64,000 nt of DNA from positions 124,001 to 188,000 of the forward strand of contig JACPEH010000008.1 in the NCBI GenBank assembly GCA_016183655.1, written 5' to 3'. The stretch is from Rhodocyclales bacterium (GTDB taxonomy: Bacteria > Pseudomonadota > Gammaproteobacteria > Burkholderiales > Rhodocyclaceae). Positions 1 through 8,434 of this stretch are shown piece by piece (within the stretch, counting starts at the first letter, position 1; the number at the start of each line of letters is the position of its first letter). Below the pieces are notes generated by a model. It searched no databases and was not told the DNA's origin. It saw nothing but the letters and a program-made list of their open reading frames with translations. The position numbers and the translations under genes are program-made.

Positions 1-1569
1 CACGCCGGCCTCCAGATGGCGGCTCGTCGCCGGTTTCAGGTTGAAGCTGAAGCTGCCGTTGGCGCCGGAATAGAACAGTTCGTTCAGCGTCGGCGCCTCG
101 AAGCCGCGCGCCGCGCTGGCGTAGAGGTTGAGCGCCGGCGCCAGCTTCCAGGTCGCCGCCAGCACCGGCGTCGCCCGGCGGTAGCTCACCGAGCCGCTGT
201 CGTCGCCGTTGCCGGTGGCGATGTAGCGGTCGTCCACCGCGAAGCGCACGGTGGTGTGGCGCAGCCCGGCGAGGAAGCCCCACCTGTCGCCCTGCCACTC
301 GGTCTGCACGTAGGGGTCGGTGCTGGTCACCTCGTCGCTTTCGTTGCGGCGCAGGTTGCCCTTGACGCCGCAGACGGTGCCGCCGCTGCCGCAGGTCAGC
401 GCGAAGGCGGCGCTGGTGGTGGTGAAGTTCTCGTAGCCGCGACGCTCGTCGGTCGAGGTCTCGCGGTCGACGCCGAAGGTCGTCGTCAGCTTGCCGCCGG
501 CCAGTTCGCGGCGCGTGATCCAGCGCAGGGCGACGCCGGAGAAGTCGCGGTCGAAGTCGATCACGCCGCCGGAGTGCTTGCGCAGCGCCGAGGTCGCCGA
601 AGTCGCCGCGGTGAAGCGCTGCGCCGAGGTCGGGATCGACTGGAACTGGATCACCGAGCGCCGCCCCAGGTAGGCCGAGAGCTGCAGCGTGTCGTCGCCG
701 AAGCGGCGCTCGTAGCTCAGCCCGCCCTGCGCGTGCTCGATGCTCTTGCGCGTGTTGAAGGTCAGCGCCACGGCATCGACCGACTTCGGCGCCGCGCGGT
801 ACTGGCCCCACTTCAGGCCGAGCGGGTCCTGCGTGTCGATCTGGCGGAAGCCGTTGGCCACCAGCACCAGCCGGCTGTCGGCGTCGGGCGCTACGGAGAG
901 CTTGGCCAGCTGCTGCTCGCGCGTCGCCGCGCTGTGGTCGCGGTAGCCGTCGGTGTGGAAGCGCGAGGCGTCGAGCACGTAGCCGATGCCGCCGGCCTCG
1001 CCCTGGGCGGCGACGTCGGCCTTCCAGCTGCCGTAGCTGCCGGCGGAGAGGTTGCTCTCGATGCTCGGCGCGCCCTTGCCGTCCGGCGTGAACAGCTGGA
1101 TGACGCCGCCGGCGTGGTTGCCGTAGACCGCCGACAGCGGCCCGCGCATCACCTCGATGCGCTCGGCGCGGTCGAGGTTGAAGGTCGCCGCCTGCCCCTG
1201 CCCGTCGGGCATCGACGCCGGGATGCCGTCGGCGACGAGGCGGATGCCGCGCACGCCGAAGGCCGAGCGGGCACCGAAGCCGCGCGACGAGATCTGCAGG
1301 TCCTGCGCATAGTTCTGCCGGTTGAGCACGGTGATGCCGGGCACCGACGCCAGCGCCTCGGAAGCATTCACCCGCGCCTGGTCGGCACCGAGGCGTTCGG
1401 CACCGACGACGTCGATCGCCGCCGGCAGGTCGAAGGTGTTGTGCTCGACGCGGCTGCCGGTGACGACCACCGAGTCGAGGGTCAGCGCGTCGGCGGCAGC
1501 CAGCGTCGGCAGCGCGGCGGCGACGAAGAGTGCCAGCGGGCGGCGGCGAAGGCGAAGCGTGAAGTTCAT
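1..1569 (-). CDS. pqqU: TonB-dependent receptor, PqqU/YncD-like (3' end outside window)
   Basis: Outer-membrane TonB-dependent receptor read from the ATG at 1569; about 523 codons are present and the C-terminal barrel strands lie beyond the left edge. A signal peptide ends near ALPTLAAAD. The plug domain contains LNRQNYAQDLQ, SRGFGARS, DGIPASMPDGQGQ and a RGPLSAVYGNHAGG turn, and the barrel contains DGYRDHS, GNGDDSG and RGFEAPTLNEL. These motifs match, from memory, E. coli YncD, now known as PqqU, the TonB-dependent importer of pyrroloquinoline quinone. It lies directly downstream of pqqD on the same strand, separated by a palindromic repeat, which supports a PQQ-scavenging role. The symbol rests on motif recall and context; another small-ligand receptor is possible. 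Confidence 0.8.
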   Translation of the reverse strand, partial: MNFTLRLRRRPLALFVAAALPTLAAADALTLDSVVVTGSRVEHNTFDLPAAIDVVGAERLGADQARVNASEALASVPGITVLNRQNYAQDLQISSRGFGARSAFGVRGIRLVADGIPASMPDGQGQAATFNLDRAERIEVMRGPLSAVYGNHAGGVIQLFTPDGKGAPSIESNLSAGSYGSWKADVAAQGEAGGIGYVLDASRFHTDGYRDHSAATREQQLAKLSVAPDADSRLVLVANGFRQIDTQDPLGLKWGQYRAAPKSVDAVALTFNTRKSIEHAQGGLSYERRFGDDTLQLSAYLGRRSVIQFQSIPTSAQRFTAATSATSALRKHSGGVIDFDRDFSGVALRWITRRELAGGKLTTTFGVDRETSTDERRGYENFTTTSAAFALTCGSGGTVCGVKGNLRRNESDEVTSTDPYVQTEWQGDRWGFLAGLRHTTVRFAVDDRYIATGNGDDSGSVSYRRATPVLAATWKLAPALNLYASAARGFEAPTLNELFYSGANGSFSFNLKPATSRHLEAGV

Positions 1570-1614
1570 CGGAAAATCCTGATCGATTCGACAGTCGGCA
1601 TATTCAGAGAAATG

Positions 1615-1729
1615 CATCGTCATTCCGGGCTTGACCCGGAATCCAGCGAAAACCTGCAAGCGCGGGGTCTGCCCCCAGCGTACGAGGCGGCCGCCTGGAT
1701 TCCGGGTCAAGCCCGGAATGACGGCGAGG
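1615..1729. repeat. Palindromic dRS3-like repeat pair
   Basis: Two oppositely oriented copies of an ATTCCGGGCTTGACCCGGAAT-type palindrome flank a spacer with AAAACCTGCAAGCG and GTACGAGGCGGCCGCC. The same core, spacer included, recurs inside the larger elements at 20946-21116 and 62517-62684. It fills the gap between pqqD and the receptor gene. It resembles the dRS3-type dispersed repeats of Neisseria; any role in termination or recombination is inference. Confidence 0.75.
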
Positions 1730-1732
1730 GGC

Positions 1733-2011
1733 TTACGCGGCCGGCTTCAGCCAGCCCTTGTCGTGCGCCAGCGTGACGAAGCTCTGCGTGCCCGCCGCGA
1801 CTTCGGCAAGGTCGGCGGAAAACGTCGTCGCCAGGTCGGCGGCGATCTCATCGACGCTGCGTTGTCCGTCGCAGCGCTTGAGGATCTCGCCGGCGGACGG
1901 ATTGAGTTTGATCAGGCCTTCCGGGTAGAGCAGGATGAAGGCGGACTGGCTCGGCTCCCAGCGGAACATGAAGCGCGGGTCGAGCTGCGGGCGGAAGTTG
2001 GCGGTATCCAT
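1733..2011 (-). CDS. pqqD: PQQ biosynthesis peptide chaperone PqqD
   Basis: A 92-residue protein of typical PqqD length. PqqD binds the precursor peptide PqqA and presents it to the radical-SAM enzyme PqqE in the cytoplasm. Family features visible include the N-terminal PxFMFRWEPSQ region, LLYPEGLIKLNPSAGEIL and a C-terminal acidic helix with a RSVDEI segment, the usual winged-helix chaperone pattern. It lies 68 bp downstream of pqqA on the same strand. Its enzyme partner pqqE is about 27 kb away in the same window, so the PqqD-PqqE pair is encoded apart here. Confidence 0.93.
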   Translation of the reverse strand: MDTANFRPQLDPRFMFRWEPSQSAFILLYPEGLIKLNPSAGEILKRCDGQRSVDEIAADLATTFSADLAEVAAGTQSFVTLAHDKGWLKPAA

Positions 2012-2079
2012 GGTCGGGTCGTTGGCTGAGCGGCGTGGATGGCGGCGCGGGATGTGCCCTCCCGCGCCGCCGGACCGCG

Positions 2080-2154
2080 TCAGCGCACGTAGACGTAGGC
2101 GGTGACTTCGAAACCGAGGCGGATTTCGCAGTAGGCGGGATTTTCCCAGGTCAT
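2080..2154 (-). CDS. pqqA: PQQ precursor peptide PqqA (24 aa)
   Basis: A 24-residue peptide, starting MTWENP and ending YVYVR. It contains the conserved Glu-x-x-x-Tyr pair (EVTAY) whose side chains are cross-linked by PqqE to form the PQQ skeleton. A Shine-Dalgarno sequence AGGAGA sits 5 bases before the ATG at 2154. Length and motif are standard for PqqA. The position is unusual: it follows pqqC rather than heading the operon, and is separated from pqqC by a palindromic repeat that could leave it with its own transcript or processing site (inference). Confidence 0.93.
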   Translation of the reverse strand: MTWENPAYCEIRLGFEVTAYVYVR

Positions 2155-2267
2155 GGCTTGTCTCCTAAGTTGGCGGAACGGCACCCTGCCGCTCCTGAAC
2201 CGATTATTCGGCGCCGCGGGCGGCGGCGCGAGCGCCGTTCGTCCAGATAGAACTACAGAAAATCATT

Positions 2268-2360
2268 AACCCCGTCACTCCGGCGAAAGCCGGAGTCCAG
2301 GAAATAAGCCCATTACGCCCCGAAGGCCAGGCTGGATTCCGGCTTTCGCCGGAATGACGC
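2268..2360. repeat. dRS3-like inverted repeat pair between pqqC and pqqA
   Basis: Inverted copies GTCACTCCGGCGAAAGCCGG and the complementary TTCCGGCTTTCGCCGGAATG enclose about 45 bp. Each copy can fold as a hairpin. Same family as the repeats at 1615, 6083, 28508, 33990 and 41088. Confidence 0.75.
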
Positions 2361-2375
2361 CAGGAAAGGCCATAC

Positions 2376-3131
2376 TCAATTGCCCGTACCCTTCGCCATC
2401 GGCGTGTACGCCCCCCAGCCATCGACCTGCACCGGGCAGTAGGCGAGCATCATCGCATCGACCATCGTCCACAACACGTCGAGCTTGAACTGCAGGATGG
2501 CGACGGCGCGTTCCTGCAGCTCGCGGGTATTGAAGTGGGCCATGGTGATCGCCAGGCCGTTCACCACGTCGCGCGGCGCCTCGTTGAGGCGGCGCTTGAA
2601 GTAGGCGTAGCCCTCCGGTTCGATCCACGGGTAGTGGTCCGGCCAGTGCGACAGGCGCGACTGGTGGATGGTCGGCGCGAACAGCTCGGTCAGCGAGGCG
2701 GCGGCGGCCTCCTGCCACGGCCGCTGGCGGGCGAAATTGATGTAGGCGTCGACGGCAAAGCGCACGCCGGGCAGCACCAGCCGCTGCGAGATGATCGTCT
2801 CGCGGTCGAGGCCGACCGCCTCGCCCAGGCGCAGCCAGGCCTCGATGCCGCCTTCCTCGCCGGCGTAGCCGTCGTGGTCGAGGATGCGCTGCACCCAATG
2901 ACGGCGTACCTCGCGCTCCGGGCAGTTGGCGAGGATCGCCGCATCCTTGATCGGGATGTTGATCTGGTAGTAATAGCGGTTGGCCACCCAGGCCTGGAGC
3001 TGCTCGCGCGTGCATTGGCCGCGGTGCATCATCACCTGGAACGGGTGGTGGATGTGGTAGCGGTCGCCCATCGCCCGCAGCCGGGCTTCGAACTCCGCGT
3101 GGCTCCACGGTTTCAGTTCATCCATTTTCAT
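2376..3131 (-). CDS. pqqC: Pyrroloquinoline-quinone synthase PqqC
   Basis: A 251-residue cofactor-free oxidase that catalyses the final ring closure and eight-electron oxidation to PQQ. Recognisable family segments are [44 protein letters not shown] and YAYFKRRL, which contribute the His, Arg, Lys and Tyr residues of the active site in this all-helical haem-oxygenase-like fold. Start is the ATG at 3131; a second Met is two codons later. It lies 12 bp downstream of pqqB and is probably co-transcribed with it. Confidence 0.95.
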   Translation of the reverse strand: MKMDELKPWSHAEFEARLRAMGDRYHIHHPFQVMMHRGQCTREQLQAWVANRYYYQINIPIKDAAILANCPEREVRRHWVQRILDHDGYAGEEGGIEAWLRLGEAVGLDRETIISQRLVLPGVRFAVDAYINFARQRPWQEAAAASLTELFAPTIHQSRLSHWPDHYPWIEPEGYAYFKRRLNEAPRDVVNGLAITMAHFNTRELQERAVAILQFKLDVLWTMVDAMMLAYCPVQVDGWGAYTPMAKGTGN

Positions 3132-3143
3132 CGTCGGTCTCCG

Positions 3144-4079
3144 TCAGGGGGCTATCAGCATGCCGTCGTACGCGACCTCGATCCCGGCGCGCGCCAGTTC
3201 GGCGCGCTCGGGCGAGTCCTCGTCGAGGATCGGGTTGGTGTTGTTGATGTGGATCAGGACCTTGCGCGGCTTCGCGTAGCGCGACAGCAGCGCGATCATG
3301 CCGTCCGGCCCGGACTGCGGCAGGTGGCCGATCTCGCGTGCGCCCTTGGTCGAGATGCCGAGACGGATCATCTCGTCGTCGGTCCAGAAGGTGCCGTCGA
3401 CTAGCACGCAGTCGGCGTCGGCGAGGAAGGGTTCGAGTTGCGGCTCCATCGCGCCGAAGCCCGGCGCGTAGAACACCTTGCGCCCGCTGGCGAGATCCTC
3501 GATCAGCATGCCCAGGTTGTCGCCGGGATGCGGGTCGTGGCGGTGCGGCGAGTACGGCGGCGCCTTGCTCGACAACGGCACCGGGGTGAAGGAGAGGCCG
3601 GCGACGCCGGGCACGGTGAACGGCCTGGCGGATGGAATGGACGGCCTCCCCTCCACAATTTCCACCGGGTGCCAGCGCACCGTGCAGAAATGGGAAAGGA
3701 CGTTGAAGACGGGATTGCCGGTGGTCAGGTCCTCCTGCACCTGCGGCGTGCACCAGACCGGCAGCGGCTTGCCCTCGCGCAGCATGAACAGGCCGGTGAC
3801 GTGGTCGATCTGCGCATCCATCAGCACGACGCCGGCAATGCCGGTGTCGCGCAGGCCGCGGTTCGGCTGCAGGCAGGGGTTGGCCTTGATCTGCGTGAGC
3901 AGGTCGGGCGAGGCGTTGAACAGCACCCAGTCGACGCCGTCGGCGCTGACCGCGATCGACGACTGCGTGCGCGGCGTCGCGCGCACGCTGCCGTCGCGCT
4001 GGCCGGCGCAGTTGCGGCAGTTGCAGTTCCACTGCGGGAAGCCGCCGCCGGCGGAGGATCCGAGGACAAGGAGTTTCAT
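3144..4079 (-). CDS. pqqB: PQQ biosynthesis protein PqqB (metallo-beta-lactamase fold)
   Basis: A 311-residue metallo-beta-lactamase-fold protein of the PqqB family (usual length about 305). It begins MKLLVLGSSAGGGFPQWNC, includes NCRNCAG, LMDAQIDHVTGL where other metallo-hydrolases carry the HxHxDH loop, and DGTFWTDDEM. PqqB is thought to hydroxylate the diamino-acid intermediate before PqqC acts. First gene of the left PQQ block, divergent from the gene at 4313 over a 233-bp gap. The frame is open upstream, but the start at 4079 matches the family N-terminus. Confidence 0.94.
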   Translation of the reverse strand: MKLLVLGSSAGGGFPQWNCNCRNCAGQRDGSVRATPRTQSSIAVSADGVDWVLFNASPDLLTQIKANPCLQPNRGLRDTGIAGVVLMDAQIDHVTGLFMLREGKPLPVWCTPQVQEDLTTGNPVFNVLSHFCTVRWHPVEIVEGRPSIPSARPFTVPGVAGLSFTPVPLSSKAPPYSPHRHDPHPGDNLGMLIEDLASGRKVFYAPGFGAMEPQLEPFLADADCVLVDGTFWTDDEMIRLGISTKGAREIGHLPQSGPDGMIALLSRYAKPRKVLIHINNTNPILDEDSPERAELARAGIEVAYDGMLIAP

Positions 4080-4312
4080 GGAGGCCAGTATCGGCGGCGG
4101 CGCCGCCGCCGGAATGCGCGGATTCGTGAATGGGGCCTCATGGTTTTCTGGAGCCGGGGATCGTCGCCGACTGCTGCAGGCTTGCACGCCACTGTCCACT
4201 TTTTCGACAGTCGCCGCGCCGGCCGCGCGGCAACAGCGGGATCTATCACGTTGGAATGTTTCTTGCCCGATGATCCGATCCGACGAACAAGAACAGGAAG
4301 GAGAACGGAGCA

Positions 4313-4999
4313 ATGACAGCGGAGGAATTGTTGCAGCGGCTGCTCGCCGTCGAGGCGCCCTGGCAGGTCGTGAAGGTGCGCGACGACCTGGGGCGGAGCC
4401 AGATCGACGTCTGGGTCGGCCGTGGCGAAAGCCGCGGCGGCTGGCTGTTCGGCAAGCGCCAGACGGCGGCGCCGGAACGGGAAACGGCCTGGCGCCACCT
4501 CAACCTCGGCCACGCCCGCTGCGTGGTGCACGCGCCGCCGGCGGCCGCCGGCGACGACGCCCTGCCCTGGTCGGGCGACGACGGGCAGCCGTTCACCCAC
4601 GCGCTGGCGCGGCAGATCGCCGGCCTCTTCCGCGAGGGCATCAAGTTCCAGTCGGTGTGCGCGATGCTCGACGTCGCCGTCGCCGACCTGTGGAAATTCA
4701 AGCACAGCCTCGACCATGGCCGCGCCGGCCTCTCCGGCACGCCGGCGCTGCCGGCCGCCGAGGGCGCGTCGAGCGTGCCGGCGGCCGAGCACCCGGTGTG
4801 GGCGATGCTGCTCGACGGCGCGCTCGACATCGACATCCGCGTGCTCGGCCTCAAGCTTTTCCTAAGCAAGCTGCGCGAGCAGATGCGCCTGATCACCGAC
4901 GACGAGGTGCGCCTGCTCAAGGCGCACGAGATGCAGCGCTACTTCGTGCGCTACGAGCGCCAGCTCGGCCACGAACTGGCGCAGCTGCGGCGCTACTGA
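4313..4999 (+). CDS. Uncharacterised protein, possibly derived from an ISL3-type transposase N-terminus
   Basis: A 228-residue protein with a strong Shine-Dalgarno (AGGAAGGAG) before the ATG. Residues 1-90 have the order seen in ISL3 transposase N-termini: PWQVVKVRDDLG, a basic strand and a WRHLNLGHARCVVHAP segment. The zinc-binding cysteines expected there are absent. A possible helix-turn-helix follows (KFQSVCAMLDVAVADLWKFKHSL), then a low-complexity Ala/Gly/Pro linker and a charged helical C-terminus. No catalytic DDE domain is present, so if the resemblance is real this is a domesticated DNA-binding remnant. It lies 14 bp before the next gene, suggesting an operon. Function unknown. Confidence 0.6.
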   Translation: MTAEELLQRLLAVEAPWQVVKVRDDLGRSQIDVWVGRGESRGGWLFGKRQTAAPERETAWRHLNLGHARCVVHAPPAAAGDDALPWSGDDGQPFTHALARQIAGLFREGIKFQSVCAMLDVAVADLWKFKHSLDHGRAGLSGTPALPAAEGASSVPAAEHPVWAMLLDGALDIDIRVLGLKLFLSKLREQMRLITDDEVRLLKAHEMQRYFVRYERQLGHELAQLRRY

Positions 5000-5013
5000 G
5001 CGCGGGTAAAACG

Positions 5014-6012
5014 ATGACGACAAAGCACGGAATGATGTCGGTCGCCGACGCAGCGGCGCTGATCGGCAGCGGCCGCCACCTCTGCATCGCCGGCGACGAA
5101 TCGGCGCTGCGGCAACTGCCCGCCGGCAACTGGATCGGCGGCACGATCCCCTACTTCATGGGCGAAGGCGGCGGCCTGGCCAGCCGCGAGGCGGTGCACG
5201 TGACCGTCGTCGGCGATCACGGCGAACACGCCGACGCCCCGCGGCTGCGCCTGTGCGACGCGGACGCGCTGCCGCAGCTGTGCCGCAACGCGCCCGAGCA
5301 CGGCTACAGCATCCTCATCCTGCCGGCCTTCAGCGACTGCCACCTGGCCTTCGCGCGCGAGGCGCCGAACTACGAGGAGATGTACCTGAAGCCGCTGGTC
5401 GGCTGGGTCGCCGGCGTGCACCTCGACGACCTCGGCACGGCAGCGCCGCAGGTGGTGCTCGGCAGCAGCGGCGAATTCTCGGCGACGCAGGCGGTGGTGA
5501 TGGACGTGCCGCTGCCGCCGGAGAAGTTCGCCCGCGTGGACATCGTCAATCCGTTCCGCCCGGGCGACGGCGCGCGCATCGTCTTCGCCGACACCGGCTT
5601 CGCCGCCGGCGACTGCCGCATCGACGGCCAGCCCGGCAACCTCGCCGAGCACCTCGCGGCCAGCGGCGCCGACGGGCGGCTGCCGCTGGTCGCCGACTAC
5701 TGCGGCGCGCCGGTGAACGTCAGCATCAAGGGCATCGACCGCGCCGCCGGGCGGGTCGATTTTTACGCGCCGGTCTTCCCCGGCCTCGAATACCGGCTCG
5801 CGGCGCCGGTGGCCGACCCGCTCGCCGCCATCCGCGCCGCGTTGCCGCCGCCCGGCACGGCGATCTCGTTCGCCTGCAACTGCATCCTCAACTTCCTCTA
5901 CCTCGAACTGGAAGGCCAGCGCACCGGCGAGGTCGGCGGCCCGATGAGCTTCGGCGAGATCGGCTACCAGCTGCTCAACCAGACGCTGGTGTATTTGACG
6001 GTGGAGGGGTGA
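5014..6012 (+). CDS. Uncharacterised FIST-C-like protein
   Basis: A 332-residue cytoplasmic protein without a signal peptide or membrane helix. The C-terminus (about 285-330) contains SFACNCILNFLYLE and GPMSFGEIGYQLLNQTLVYL, resembling the ligand-binding FIST-C domain by pattern. The N-terminal part, with GGTIPYFMGEGGG and ILILPAFSDCHLAFAR, is conserved-looking but not one I can name. It follows the 4313 gene closely. FIST domains usually sense small molecules and sit beside signalling domains; none is fused here, so a sensory role is only a suggestion. Confidence 0.65.
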   Translation: MTTKHGMMSVADAAALIGSGRHLCIAGDESALRQLPAGNWIGGTIPYFMGEGGGLASREAVHVTVVGDHGEHADAPRLRLCDADALPQLCRNAPEHGYSILILPAFSDCHLAFAREAPNYEEMYLKPLVGWVAGVHLDDLGTAAPQVVLGSSGEFSATQAVVMDVPLPPEKFARVDIVNPFRPGDGARIVFADTGFAAGDCRIDGQPGNLAEHLAASGADGRLPLVADYCGAPVNVSIKGIDRAAGRVDFYAPVFPGLEYRLAAPVADPLAAIRAALPPPGTAISFACNCILNFLYLELEGQRTGEVGGPMSFGEIGYQLLNQTLVYLTVEG

Positions 6013-6082
6013 GCGGCGGGAGAGGGGATCGGCCGGATGGCCGCTTGCGGACTGCTTGAGCGCGGGAAGAAGCTGAATGCGT

Positions 6083-6153
6083 CGTCACACCGGCGAAAGC
6101 CGGTGTCCAGTTGGGTGAAATGCTGGATTCCCGCTTTCGCGGGAATGACGAGG
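6083..6153. repeat. dRS3-like inverted repeat pair
   Basis: Contains CACCGGCGAAAGCCGGTGTC and the 20-bp palindrome ATTCCCGCTTTCGCGGGAAT, the closest match in the window to the Neisseria dRS3 consensus. It sits between convergent genes ending at 6012 and 6176 and could act as a bidirectional terminator (inference). Confidence 0.75.
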
Positions 6154-6175
6154 TATCCAGCGCGGCCCGAGTGCC

Positions 6176-7909
6176 TTAATCGAACGTGACCTGCAGCTCG
6201 TTGCCGACGATGGCGAAGGTCGGCGCCAGGCCATCGACGCCGTTGCCGTTGAACTGATCCGCCGAGAAGTCGGGGAGATTGGGCGCGGTGAGCAGCGTGT
6301 AGGGCGTGCCGGATTCGACTCCGCCATCCTGGAAGGAGAAGGTCGTCTCGTTGCGGATGGCCAGTTCGCCGGTCAGCGTGAGGCTCGTCGGGGTTGCGCC
6401 GAGCTTGACGCGGAGGATGCCGCCGGCCAGGTCGAGGTTGCCGAGGGTGAGCCCGCCGGTGTGGTAGCTGAGATCCAGTTCGCCGTTGTCGGCGAGATAG
6501 ACGCTCGCCGTCCCGCCCGAGGAATTGTCGTAGAACGCGATCTTTCCGCCGTAGCCGCCGCTGGTTCCACCGTAGGCGACCAGGATGGCATTGCCCGCGC
6601 TCGACGTGCCGGAAAACGCCGTGTAGCCGCCGGCAGCGCCCGACAGGTAGGCCCCCAGGTTGTAGAAGGTTCCGTTGCCTGCGGTGGGAACGTTGCCGCC
6701 GCCGGCCGTGCCGGCCCCCGATTGGCTGCTGGTATAGACCGAGAATTCGGTGAAGCCGGCCGCGCCTCCCTGCGCTGCCGCCGGGTGGTTGTAGAAGGTG
6801 CCGTTGCCCGCCGTCGGGTAGTAGCTGGTCGGCAGGCTGATCGAGAAGATTGTGTGGCCGGCGCTGGAGTTGCCCGCGATCCCGCTGCCGTAGTTGTTGA
6901 AGGTGCCGTCGGCGGCGGTCGGCGAGCCGTGCTTGGCGCTGAACTCGACATGGCCGCCGCCGCCCTGTTCGCTGCCGCGCGCGCCGAAGTTGAAATAGGC
7001 GCCATTGCCCGCTGAGGCGCCGCCCGTCGTCACCTCGGGCGGATTGTTGTTGAAGCTGGTGACGCCGCCGTAGGCGCCGGCGGCCGGCGCGGCGTAGTTG
7101 TAGAAGTGCCCGTTGCCGCCATTCGCCGTGCCGTCGAAGGCGACGTCGCCGCCGTTGGCCTGGCCGCAGGTGCCGCCCTTGTTGTAGAAGTGGGCGCCAG
7201 CCGCGGTCGAATTGTCGTAGAACTGCGTGTTGCCGCCATCGCCGCCGGACACCGTGCCGCCGACGTTGGTGAAGGTGGCGTTGGCCGCGCTCGCGTTGTC
7301 GTGGAAGACGGCATTGCCGAAGGTGTCGCCGTCGCTGCCGAGGGTGCCGTAGATGGTGAAGCTGGCGGCGTCCGCCGTCGAGGAATCGCCGAAGCTGATC
7401 TCGCCGCCCACCGTGCTGCCGCTCCGGGGCGGCGTTCCGGCGCCGGTCCATGCCATGAAGCAGGCGGCGCCTGCGGACGAGGTGTCGGCAAAACGGATGA
7501 CGCCGCCGCCGGCGTCCTGCGGCGTCGCCGGGCCGGCGCAGTAGAAATTGTTGGCGCCTCCCGCCGTCGCGGAGTTCGCGAACTTGAGCTGCGGATTCTG
7601 GTACCCCGCGCTGGCGGCGGCGACGATGAAACTCTGCTGGCTCATCGAGCAATTGGCCACGCCCTCGCCCGCGATGACCAGCGTCGGCGAGGCCGGCGAG
7701 GGAGCGCTGAACGTGAAGGTGTAGGCAGACGCGCCGGCAGCGAATTCAATGCTGTTCACCGACGCGCCGGCCGCCTGCGAAAAGGTGATCATCGTCTGGG
7801 TGGAATCGGCGAAAGCGGCCGCGTCGGTGGGCACCCCGGCCGGGGTCCAGTTGCCTGCCGTGTTCCAGTCGCCGCTGGTGGGTTGGGTGTTCCAGGTCGA
7901 GGTACTCAT
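6176..7909 (-). CDS. Beta-helix repeat protein rich in FYN/GG motifs
   Basis: A 577-residue protein rich in Gly, Ala, Ser, Asn and Thr, built from imperfect 25-35 residue repeats of the pattern A.NGTFYN..A....GG...F.D.S.A..A.F.N, typical of autotransporter passenger beta-helices. It starts with WNTQPTSGDWNTAGNW, a common opening of such proteins. The C-terminal about 90 residues resemble the cap seen in autotransporter-associated repeats, but there is no membrane beta-barrel and no Sec signal peptide before the repeats. An upstream start or a non-Sec export route is possible. No secretion partner is adjacent. Flanked by palindromic repeats on both sides. Confidence 0.7.
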   Translation of the reverse strand: MSTSTWNTQPTSGDWNTAGNWTPAGVPTDAAAFADSTQTMITFSQAAGASVNSIEFAAGASAYTFTFSAPSPASPTLVIAGEGVANCSMSQQSFIVAAASAGYQNPQLKFANSATAGGANNFYCAGPATPQDAGGGVIRFADTSSAGAACFMAWTGAGTPPRSGSTVGGEISFGDSSTADAASFTIYGTLGSDGDTFGNAVFHDNASAANATFTNVGGTVSGGDGGNTQFYDNSTAAGAHFYNKGGTCGQANGGDVAFDGTANGGNGHFYNYAAPAAGAYGGVTSFNNNPPEVTTGGASAGNGAYFNFGARGSEQGGGGHVEFSAKHGSPTAADGTFNNYGSGIAGNSSAGHTIFSISLPTSYYPTAGNGTFYNHPAAAQGGAAGFTEFSVYTSSQSGAGTAGGGNVPTAGNGTFYNLGAYLSGAAGGYTAFSGTSSAGNAILVAYGGTSGGYGGKIAFYDNSSGGTASVYLADNGELDLSYHTGGLTLGNLDLAGGILRVKLGATPTSLTLTGELAIRNETTFSFQDGGVESGTPYTLLTAPNLPDFSADQFNGNGVDGLAPTFAIVGNELQVTFD

Positions 7910-8069
7910 CGGTTTGTTCCTTGTTGTTGTGAATGATGGGCGCCAGCATACCCGCCAATGCCGAACGGTTTCCAGCTTCGCCGGAAAAACGCAAATATCG
8001 GGGGACGTTGCCTATCGGTACCGGACTTCAGCGCCGCTTGCGGCGCTCCGTTGGAACGAATCGTTCCGC

Positions 8070-8118
8070 GTGAAGCTCCCCGACCTGAAGGTCCGGGGCT
8101 TGCGCTCGACGCGCGGTC
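8070..8118. repeat. Hairpin repeat CCCCGACCTGAAGGTCCGGGG
   Basis: A stem-forming sequence inside GAAGCTCCCCGACCTGAAGG and following bases, then TTGCGCTCGACGCGCGG. Inverted copies of both parts occur at 25210-25331, so it is a dispersed hairpin family. It lies just beyond the 3' end of higA. Confidence 0.6.
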
Positions 8119-8434
8119 ATGCGGCCTTGCGGGGCACCAGTTTGACTTGCAGATCACAGCCGACAGCCTGCGCATAGCGTTTCAGCGTAGCCAGCGACGG
8201 CGCATGCTTCCCCGCCGATTCAAGCCGGGAAATCGCACTTTTTGTGGTGCCCATGCGCTCGGCAACCGCGTCTTGCGTGAGACCTGCCCGCGCCCGCGCT
8301 TTCAGCATCTGGCTGGCAAGCTGGTACTCAAGCTCAAGCGCGGCGTAGGCCTCGGTGAAACCGTCACGCTTTTGCGCCTTGGCAAGAAATTTCTTGTGGT
8401 CGTGAGCGACGGGGTTGAATTTCAGATCAGGCAT
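8117..8434 (-). CDS. higA: HigA-type antitoxin, XRE helix-turn-helix
   Basis: A 105-residue protein with an XRE-family DNA-binding domain at about 40-95 (LKARARAGLTQDAVAERMGT then SAISRLESAGKHAPSLATL). It overlaps the preceding toxin gene by 8 bp. In HigBA-type modules the toxin precedes the antitoxin, as here, and the antitoxin neutralises the toxin and represses the operon. The symbol reflects gene order and family rather than a specific orthologue. Confidence 0.85.
   Translation of the reverse strand: MPDLKFNPVAHDHKKFLAKAQKRDGFTEAYAALELEYQLASQMLKARARAGLTQDAVAERMGTTKSAISRLESAGKHAPSLATLKRYAQAVGCDLQVKLVPRKAA

Noticed and set aside
16..1776. Long open frame on the plus strand over the PqqU-like gene
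   Set aside because: It is an Arg/Ala/Val-rich antisense frame typical of high-GC coding DNA; the minus strand encodes a clear receptor.
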